64,000 nt of DNA, from the NCBI GenBank assembly GCA_036898135.1, contig CM072527.1, forward strand, positions 116,973 to 180,972. The letters are read 5' to 3'. Positions 57,376 to 64,000 of the stretch are shown here, one piece after another. Each line of letters begins with the position of its first letter. Position 1 is the stretch's first letter. Source of the DNA: Oncomelania hupensis (lineage: Eukaryota > Mollusca > Gastropoda > Littorinimorpha > Pomatiopsidae). Below the pieces are notes generated by a model. That model was given only the letters and a program-made list of their open reading frames with translations. It had not been told where the DNA came from and did no database searches. A program made the translations under genes and the position numbers.

Positions 57376-57629
57376 AAAAGAAATAAGTCTATGTTACATA
57401 TATCTTACTCCACTTTGCCTGATTGTGAAATTGGGTTATATAAATTTTGGGGCGTCTGTTTCTAACTTCTGCAAAAAAGATGAGCGATATTATAAAGACC
57501 CAATAGTCCATCATGTATTCCCGTAGCCCAATAAGGATAACACTGCATTTAATTCAAAGTCTGCCTTTCTTGATGAACGCATACAATGACGTTTTCGCTG
57601 CGTACTCATCTGCTCGTGCATGGAGACTC

Positions 57630-57712
57630 CGGGAGGCGCGGCCTGAGTTAGATACTGTATCCTCACCTTGAACAATTCTTGTGCTATATAAAAACTATTC
57701 AAAATAAATAGA

Positions 57713-57763
<51 letters not shown>

Positions 57764-57765
57764 AA
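57630..57765 (+). mobile_element. SINE 3' end (family B) with (AAAT)n tail
   Basis: GGCGCGGCCTGAGTTAGATA, CACCTTGAACAATTCTTGTG and CTATATAAAAACTATTC lead into (AAAT)n at about 57700-57764. Confidence 0.7.
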
Positions 57766-58596
57766 ATACCGCTGGCACTAGCGATCGTCAACTAAAGGCA
57801 CGGCTACGATTTGCTGTTACGCTTCATGTTGCTAGCAGCGTTTGAGGCTAAATGTCTGCTTTATCTAAAGAGTATACATTGCCTGCAATAAAACCTACAT
57901 GATGCTGGTTTTTAAAAAAAAAAAAACAACACCTTGGCTGGCCACGTTATATGTCTGCTTGTCTAAGAAGAACTTGCGACGGTTGCAACATACAAGGAAC
58001 CTACCGTACCTAGCTGTTGACTGTTTAGTAGTTCCGTATCTACTTACATGTACATAGCTGCAGATCCCTTCCTTTCTGTTAACCCATATCTATATATTAA
58101 TCGAGAAGCCGTTTTAGATCACGAGGGGCCGTTTTAGCCAACCAGCGGCTTTGTTGTGAAGCTCAATTTGAGCTTCACTTTGCTCGAATTTGTGCAGATT
58201 ACAGCTGAACTGTCCGTATAATTGCTTCCACGCGAGTTTTGCCATTCGCCGCTCGATCACGCGCTGCCGATACAACGAAACTTAACATTATTTTCGATCG
58301 CAAAACGGCTTTATTTTGCATTTTACTGCCTTGAAAATGTACTAAAAAACACGTGGGAAACATGTGCGAGTCCAACCAATCACTCTTGACGTTGCCTACG
58401 GCAGGCCCCGCCTTCATTTCCGGTTGGCGTTTAGTGATTTCGCTCCGTAGCCTTCATTTCATAAGTTTGGATTTGATCTCGCTTTTAAATCGGCGTTATA
58501 TTGTTTAATGCAGTTTAAAGTTTATAACACTAATAAAATCGAGGGTTCACCATGTTTTATGATATAGGACCTAAAATAAGGCTGTAGAATTATAGC
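57766..58596. other. No gene established; promoter-like GC patch
   Basis: 58330-58440 holds CACGTG, inverted CCAAT motifs (CCAACCAATCA), GGCCCCGCC and TTTCCGG, together resembling a TATA-less promoter. No exon could be tied to it in either direction. Confidence 0.35.
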
Positions 58597-58668
58597 AACC
58601 CGTGGATCAATGGATAATGCGTTTGACTATCATTACGGCGAACCGGGTTCGAATCTCGCTGGGGATAT
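58597..58668 (+). mobile_element. tRNA-like sequence (SINE head or tRNA pseudogene)
   Basis: GTGGATCAATGGATAATGC (A box) and GGGTTCGAATCTC (B box) at tRNA spacing, followed by T-rich sequence. The anticodon arm does not pair, so a functional tRNA gene is unlikely. Confidence 0.55.
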
Positions 58669-59330
58669 TTTCTTCTTTTTTTTTATAAATTTAATAATAC
58701 AGAGGGAGAGAGATAAAATAGAGAGGGAGGTATAGATACTAAAGGAAAAGAGAGGAGAGGCAAATAAAAAAACAAAAAAGGGTGCAAGTAAAATGCCAAA
58801 CATAAATAAATAAATAAATATATAAATAAAAATAAAATCATAGCACGGGTATTAATAACTGCTTCATATTACATTTTTTTTCATTTATCCATGATGCATG
58901 TACTTTTTAGAACACTTAACATCTTATGCTTTTCTTTTTTTTTAAATTAGGTATAGGTAGGTCTATTAAAAAAAATTAGAAAATAACATTATAGTTTTAT
59001 TGTAAATTTCATAGCATAATTAATTGTCATTCGATTCATCAGAAAAAATAAATAAAAATAAAAGCAAACTTTACATTAAAAATAAATATTTAGAATATAA
59101 ATTAAAACTGAATTGTTCCAAAAATAAATATCTGGTGCTTTTTTTTAAATGATTGCCTCAATTTGGTATTTCATTGGTATGTATTATAATTAAAAAAAAA
59201 TCTGTGCATGCAGTGATAGCATTGCCTTATTGTTTTAATCACATGCATGTGCAATAAATCAGTAATGCTGTTCTCCTCAAATAAATGGTTATTGTGTTTT
59301 ATTACAGTTATAAGTTTATCTTTAATCTAT
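58669..59330. other. A/T-rich sequence without features
   Basis: (AAAT)-like runs at about 58800. Nothing coding seen. Confidence 0.4.
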
Positions 59331-59340
59331 GTCTCTTTTT

Positions 59341-59386
59341 AGTGATTCACCACTGGCAGTGCACTTCAGCCTTCCACTTCCAGAAT
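59341..59386 (+). CDS. Candidate orphan terminal exon
   Basis: After acceptor-like TATGTCTCTTTTTAG the frame reads DSPLAVHFSLPLPES and TAA, then AATAAA within about 15 bp. No upstream partner exon found. Short enough to be chance. Confidence 0.25.
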
Positions 59387-59387
59387 C

Positions 59388-59505
59388 ATAAACACAATAA
59401 AGATTATTATATCAAAGATACTTTTATACAATATGAATTATGTTTCGAGCTAATGTTAATTAAAAGTATCTTTGATATATATCTTAGTTGTGTTCATGAT
59501 TTTAC
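59388..59505. repeat. Dispersed repeat P, two inverted partial copies
   Basis: ATCAAAGATACTTTTA at about 59410 (+) and its inverse TTAAAAGTATCTTTGATA at about 59461 face each other. Each extends into AACACAA or TTGTGTTCATGA, as in the copies at 13403 and 59722. Confidence 0.6.
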
Positions 59506-59721
59506 TTTCAAAATACTTAGCAGTTCCTGTTGTGTTTACAATTTCTTCCACTTTCAGGCAATTGATATATTTTCTAAATGTAGTTATTGTACCAACACCA
59601 CAACATAAACTATACACAATGTAGGCTACAATGGAACATTATAGTCTCAAATAAATTTGACTTCACTCAGTGGCTGACAGCTTGGACACCCAAAGATAAC
59701 CTATAACGGGCATAAAATCAT

Positions 59722-59826
59722 TAAACACAACAAAGAAATATATTAGATACTTTTAATTATACAACAATACAAGATAAATGAATTTTCGTGCTTTGCTCTT
59801 CTTCAGATTAAAAACAAACATAAAAT
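59722..59826 (-). repeat. Dispersed repeat P, copy 2
   Basis: AGATACTTTTAATTATACAA and TGCTCTTCTTCAGATTAAAA. Partner of 13403-13510, ending 8 bp before the left TIR at 59835. Confidence 0.65.
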
Positions 59827-60289
59827 GACTAAATGAAGACCCTAGGATTAAAAGTACTTAAGTCACAAAATGTCTGTTCTGAGAAAAACGGCTTCAAAGT
59901 TTAAATTCTTTAGTGAAATCGGGTATTCGTGCTGATGTTATTCTGCTTAGGTTATATTCTTAGTATATGATTATATAAATGTGAAAATGCCAAATAATAA
60001 GATATTTTATCTTTCTACCTTCTATTAATTGAGTTAATTAAAATGGACTTAAGTACTTTTCTGTCAAATCAACGACTTAAGTACTTTTAGCACTGAACTG
60101 CTAGGACTAAGCTTCCACAAACAATCAGTTGTTTTTTTATGCCTAACACAAATGAATGAACACGTGTGTATTATTTTTTTTATTTAATTTTTACCTCAAA
60201 CCCAGCAATATTTTTTTACCATCCTCAAACACAATGTAACCACAATTAACAGAAAAATATTGTGCCCTTGCAGATACTGAAGAAAAATT

Positions 60290-60312
60290 AAAGACAATGT
60301 CACATTGTCTTT
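60290..60312. other. Perfect 11-bp-arm palindrome after the stop codon
   Basis: AAAGACAATGT and ACATTGTCTTT surround a single C, 22 bp beyond the stop of the minus-strand gene. It may form a 3' UTR hairpin or be a protein site. Confidence 0.6.
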
Positions 60313-60333
60313 TGCATAATTAGCTTGTGAATC

Positions 60334-61150
60334 TTATTCGTCCTCATCATCATCCTCAACCCTTCCCAGTCCACGGAGGTTGTCATAGAATGTAGCTTCT
60401 GGTGGAAGATTGAAAATATTCAAGACAGTGCATGAAGATACGAAAGACTATGATAATAATAAGACGCTGAGCTCAACGATGTCTATTAGCAAATTTTTTA
60501 GACGTCAAATACAGATTACGTCACCCTCTGTTTGTGTGTTAAACCTTCGGCTCAAGGCATTAATAACGTGGTTTTTATAGTTATATTTATACCACGTTGA
60601 ACACGCAGACAGGCATGGATATTTGTTGTTGTTGTTGTTGTTGCATCAATTTTTATTCATCAGATTAACATAAGTTGTACTGATAAGGCATGGATAACAC
60701 TTCCTGCGGTATCGCGCTTCAATCGCAAGTTCTGTTTCTTGTATATCTATATTCTTTGAAGATACTGTAAAAATCGCGCTTCAATCGCAAGTTCTGTTTC
60801 TTGTATATCTATATTCTTTGAAGATACTGTAAAAATTTTGCTTATACATGGGCCTTTGCATGTACAAAGACATTAGTTTGCACAAATACGCACTGAAAAT
60901 TAATGCTTGTGCATATTAGGCAAAGTGGACTTGCGTACCTTTTTACTGTTTGACCCATATTTCACTCGTTTGTTTACATCGAAGCTTACTGTGGTCATAA
61001 CAATATTATTTCCTTTGAAATAAACCAAATATCCTTACGTCTGACTTTTGCAACTTTTATCTTGCTTCGTTTCCATTCAGACGGCGTTAATCGTCTCTTT
61101 TTTCCCTTCGGTGCTGCAGCATCCTCGTTGTCGTGTGCACTTTCAGCCAT
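60334..61150 (-). CDS. Predicted two-exon small charged protein, 58 residues
   Basis: Exon 1 (61150-61039): ATG in strong context (ACAAAATGG), MAESAHDNEDAAAPKGKK, RRLTPSEWKRSKIKVAKVR, donor GTAAGG after one base of the next codon. Exon 2 (60398-60334): acceptor after ATTTTCAATCTTCCACCAG, then ATFYDNLRGLGRVEDDDEDE and TAA. The phases match exactly (1+2). CCAAT lies about 45 bp upstream of the start. KRRLTPSEWKR resembles, by memory only, the start of a multicopy invertebrate protein family of possible transposon origin; unverified. Acidic end and basic middle suggest nucleic-acid or chromatin contact. Missing middle exons are possible. The intron carries a 64-bp retroposon fragment and a 62-bp duplication. 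Confidence 0.5.
60622..60685 (-). mobile_element. 64-bp retroposon 3' end with exact target duplication
   Basis: (TTG)n plus TTTTTATTCATCAGATTAAC and ATAAGTTGTACTGATA, flanked by AGGCATGGATA at 60611-60621 and 60686-60696. Same sequence as 32259-32313. On its own strand it ends AATAAAAATTGATGC then (AAC)n. An extremely short, 5'-truncated insertion. Confidence 0.85.
60711..60834. repeat. Perfect 62-bp tandem duplication
   Basis: Two identical 62-bp units starting ATCGCGCTTCAATCGCAAG. Identity implies a recent event. Located in the intron of the 60334-61150 gene. Confidence 0.95.
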
Positions 61151-61410
61151 TTTGTTTTACTGTTTCTATGACGCCAAGGGCAGCGGTGATTGGCTGTCAT
61201 GGACTAAGGTCAATAAATCAGTCAATAATTTTATTTAACGTCTATTCACAGTTTGTGATATTAGACCATACACCCAAGCATACACACAATCACACGCAAA
61301 ATACAAAAAGCACATCCAAGGATCAGGCATAATAATCACAAAAATTTGCTCACTGGAGACTGGCTAATAATTTGCGCTATTGTAATAACTGTTGGATACT
61401 GCAGCAGTTC

Positions 61411-61701
61411 GGGGTGTCGAATAGCGCAGTGGTTGGAGCACTCGCTACTGTGTCGCAAGTTAAGCACCGTCCGGTGCGGTTAGCACTTGGATGGGTGACC
61501 GCAAAAACGTGAAGCGACAAATAACAACGCCCCCAATTGACTCAACTGTGACTGAGTACCTACTCTCTTAAGGGTGGGGAAGGTAAAGCAGCGAGGGAGA
61601 GAGATGGGCATCACCCTCATTACGCTGGCCCAAGATAAGTGTGATCTCCAACATCACGCTCCCCTACGGCCACAAGGCTATGGGATTACCTTTACCTTTA
61701 C
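61411..61701 (+). mobile_element. SINE with tRNA/5S rRNA chimeric head
   Basis: A tRNA-like A box, AATAGCGCAGTGGTTGGAGC (61420-61439), is followed 30 bp later by sequence matching the internal promoter of 5S rRNA: AAGTTAAGCACCGTCC (box A), GGTGCGGTTA (intermediate element) and AGCACTTGGATGGGTGACCG (box C). The body runs to a (CCTTTA)n tail. Exact target duplication CAGCAGTTC at 61402-61410 and 61702-61710. 291 bp, no coding capacity. Both promoter types are Pol III. Confidence 0.85.
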
Positions 61702-61743
61702 CAGCAGTTCAACAGTGGAAAGTTCACTTTTTTAATATTTTTG

Positions 61744-62345
61744 TTTACGAATACGAATACGAATCTTTATTGTCCATAGTTAAAATACAATAACATATAA
61801 ATTTGTCTTTAGCAGCATAAAGACTAAGACTAAAAGATTACAAACTAAAAGAAATATTAACAGTTTTTGTTAAATAAAACATTAATTAAGACAGTCATAC
61901 GCATAACAAATAGCTTACTTCATTGCACAACTCACCACATATTACATTACATCATCACAGTACACAGAAGAAAAATGTAGGTAACTGGGGGTATTACAGT
62001 TTGCTTAAATTTAAGATGCGGATTGCACTTGGTACATAAAAGTGGCCATACAAGTTTCTTTTCCAGGCTGGGGTTCTAAACCTCCGACCTGAGGGCAACA
62101 GTTCAAATGATCTACACATGGGATGACTGTTATCAGACATGATCTTTCTAGCTTTACTTTTTACAGAAAATTTATATATTTCTGTTATTGGCTTTTGTGT
62201 CTTTCCTATCACTCTGCTAGCTAGGTTTACGAACCGGTTGAGTCTGTTCCTGTTTCTAACGCCAAGATTTCCGAACCAGGTAACAATGTTAAAGCATAGA
62301 ATACTAAATATTGTGAAGTTAATATGGGGCAAGTTTTTAACAGAT
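61744..62345 (-). mobile_element. CR1/L2-type LINE, 3' end with (ATTCGT)n tail
   Basis: The minus-strand frame ending at 61994 reads WFGNLGVRNRNRLNRFVNLA, SRVIGKTQKPITEIY, NSHPMCRSFELLPSGRRFRT and PSAIRILN, the C-terminal region of CR1/L2-like reverse transcriptases and related to the copy at 34254. AATAAAGATTCGTATTCG forms the 3' end at about 61744-61775. 5'-truncated, joined directly to the RNase H fragment. Confidence 0.8.
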
Positions 62346-62970
62346 GTTCAACGGAAATTGGTTGAGAACATGGACACATAGCATTCTAAAAAATTAGTAT
62401 TCCATGAGTTGACTCTTAGCTTATTGATTATTCTACATAAGTCTCTAGAAAATGAGTAATGATCTATTCCAGTACTTTGAGATAAGGTGGAGAACATTGA
62501 TCTTTCTACCAACGAAATAAGTTCCGATGCAGATGGTCTAACAATGTAGTTTTCACTTACTGAGAATGACCCTTCCTTTGCTAAAGTATCCACAACTTCA
62601 TTAAAATAAATGCCACAATGTGAAGGAACCCAACAAAAAGAAATTCCTACACCATTTGACATAATAGCATGAATTAATAATCTAATATAGAAAATAATGT
62701 CTGATCTAGTTTTACAATACCAATTTTGAAGGGCTTTGAGAACAGCTTTAGCATCAACACATAGTACTATGTTAGACAAGGCAATAGGGGTGTTGCTAAT
62801 AGTGTCCAAACCCATTAAAATGGCACACAATTCTGCTGTGAAAATTGATACATCTTACCAACATAATACGATTTTTTAATTTTTAGATCAGGAATAGTAA
62901 AACCGGCTCCAGCAAGTAAAGTTTCAGACACAGATCCGTCTGTATAAATTTTCAAATGATTACCACACGT
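62346..62970 (-). mobile_element. RNase H fragment of a Jockey/I-type LINE
   Basis: Minus-strand motifs in order: IYTDGSVSETLLAGAGF (first catalytic Asp), FTAELCAILMGLDT (Glu), VLCVDAKAVLKALQ (Asp), SFCWVPSHCGIYFNEVVDTL with AKEG (last Asp). Together they are a type I RNase H domain. A frameshift lies at about 62850 between the first two motifs. The downstream zinc-knuckle region is missing, replaced by the LINE end at 62345. Confidence 0.8.
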
Positions 62971-63196
62971 TTTTTCCAAGAACTAAGGTACTTTTCGAAC
63001 AAAAAAAAACTAGACTTGAGTACTTGTTGTGAGGAAAACCTGACACCAAGCCTTTTTCAAAACGGGACTTAGGCACTTCTTAATGATTCACAATTAAGTG
63101 GGTGGACTTAGCACGCGTAAGAGGACCATTTTCTGCACTCAACTCCAAATATGCAAAAATGTGACTTAGGTACTTTTAATCCTAGGGTCTTCAAAT

Positions 63197-63874
63197 GCTG
63201 CAGAATGCACAAAAAAAGTCACTTCCAGGAAAATGTTTGAAACGGGCATATAACATCAGGCCCAGCAATTGGGTCATCAAAACGTTATTTGCACGGGTAA
63301 TAACTGCTAGTTATTATTGAAGGGACACAATGAGACCACGCCCCCTCCCAGATCGTTTTAACATTCACAATGAATGTTGCCCCACTGAAAAAAATAGCAT
63401 GCCACAAAACAAAAACAAAGAACCGCAACTCTTTTTGAAAGCATCGTGTGTGGGTGCGTGTGCGTAGACATGAGCCTTGAAATGGGTGACTGACCTTGTT
63501 TTTTATGCGGAGAATGGGGGTGTGTACTAGCCACCCACTTGTTTTCAGCCACCCACTTTTTTCTAAGTGCACAGGAGTGCTATTTTAGTGCATGGGAGTG
63601 CAGTTGTAGTGCATGAGAGTGTTTTAAGTACAAGGGAGTGCTCTATCCGGGACGGAGAAATTCCAGTCAATTTTCGGGACAATTTTGAAGAAAATTTGAC
63701 CTATTTCGTCGCCTATAGGGGACGTGCTAGGTCAACTTTTGAGACGGAAAGGGCCGATTTTGCTTTAGATTCTTACATTTTTAGAAGAAATTTGCATTAT
63801 TTCCGTCAAAAAAAACACTTTCCGATTCCTACAATCTTAGTAAAACCCAGTTTTGGTGTTCTACATACTTGTGT
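63197..63874. other. No gene established
   Basis: AGTGCATG/AGTGCA-type short repeats around 63565-63635. Open frames have no domain. Confidence 0.4.
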
Positions 63875-63892
63875 GTGAGTGTGTGTGTGTGT

Positions 63893-63947
<55 letters not shown>

Positions 63948-63960
63948 TGTGTGTGTGTTT
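63875..63960. repeat. (GT)n microsatellite
   Basis: About 40 units with GGG interruptions near the window end. Confidence 0.95.
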
Positions 63961-64000
63961 TAAATTAAATTCCGCAGTTGTTTTGCTTGTTAATAGCAAC

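Larger units (their letters stand above)
59835..63192. mobile_element. 3.36-kb segment bounded by 33-bp TIRs
   Basis: The left end 59835-59867 and the right end 63160-63192 are inverted copies differing at one position (GAAGACCCTAGGATTAAAAG, then TAC, T or C, TAAGTCACA). AAAT flanks both sides (59831-59834 and 63193-63196). The core word GACTTA-GTACTTTT recurs near both ends (about 60048, 60078, 62987, 63013, 63066), like subterminal transposase-binding motifs. Inside lie the 60334-61150 gene, a chimeric SINE and nested LINE pieces. No transposase is recognisable, so the class is unknown. Confidence 0.6.

Noticed and set aside
58199..58417. 72-codon minus-strand frame in the promoter-like patch
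   Set aside because: No domain, no splice support, and codon content unlike the two predicted genes.
58597..58668. tRNA gene candidate
   Set aside because: The boxes are good, but the anticodon arm fails to pair and the acceptor ends match poorly.
61455..61505. 5S rRNA gene fragment
   Set aside because: Only the internal promoter part is present, joined to a tRNA-like head and a SINE tail with target duplications, so it is part of a SINE.

Overview
The window reads as animal nuclear DNA packed with repeats. There are no bacterial operons. It holds interstitial TTAGGG runs (the telomere motif of molluscs, annelids and vertebrates, not of most arthropods or nematodes), at least nine LINE (non-LTR retrotransposon) fragments from the RTE, CR1/L2 and Jockey/I groups, many tRNA-headed SINEs ending in a CGCTATATAAG-type tail, and very dense microsatellites. 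A mollusc, perhaps a gastropod, is my best guess from the repeat style; this is inference, not a species identification.

Layout. 1-8 kb: a retroposed 572-bp family A element, compound microsatellites, an inverted-repeat element enclosing telomere-like repeats, a 26-bp minisatellite and a CR1/L2-type LINE 3' end. 8-24 kb: more family A copies, a 617-bp element with 54-bp terminal inverted repeats (TIRs), a broken gene with a CXC cysteine domain, a 5-unit array carrying paired CCAT cores, an RTE tail, (CTAT)n and (GATA)n blocks, and a weak THAP-like fragment. 24-34 kb: a miniature two-LTR element with target duplication and a candidate primer-binding site, a solo LTR, an 800-bp polypyrimidine tract, and a tRNA SINE. 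34-43 kb: a 5'-truncated CR1/L2-type LINE, a 25-bp minisatellite, a large 5'-truncated RTE element with endonuclease and reverse transcriptase domains, and a Jockey/I-type 3' end with poly(A) and target duplication. 43-50 kb: a hAT-like element encoding only a BED-type zinc finger, whose unoccupied target survives as a paralogous repeat, then a 1.4-kb array of a 24-bp unit and a tRNA SINE with exact target duplication.

50-55 kb holds the best host-gene candidate: four coding exons on the + strand that splice in phase into a 146-residue basic, serine-rich protein I do not recognise. Its third intron carries a full-length SINE and an RTE insertion. 55-64 kb holds orphan exon candidates, telomere-like repeats, and a 3.36-kb segment bounded by 33-bp TIRs. 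That segment contains a predicted two-exon minus-strand gene (58 residues), a SINE whose head joins a tRNA A box to 5S rRNA promoter boxes, and nested LINE fragments.

Apart from the two predicted small genes, nearly all protein-coding signal is retroelement or transposon debris. Long open frames over microsatellites and minisatellites were not treated as genes. Splice models are by eye and have no transcript support.
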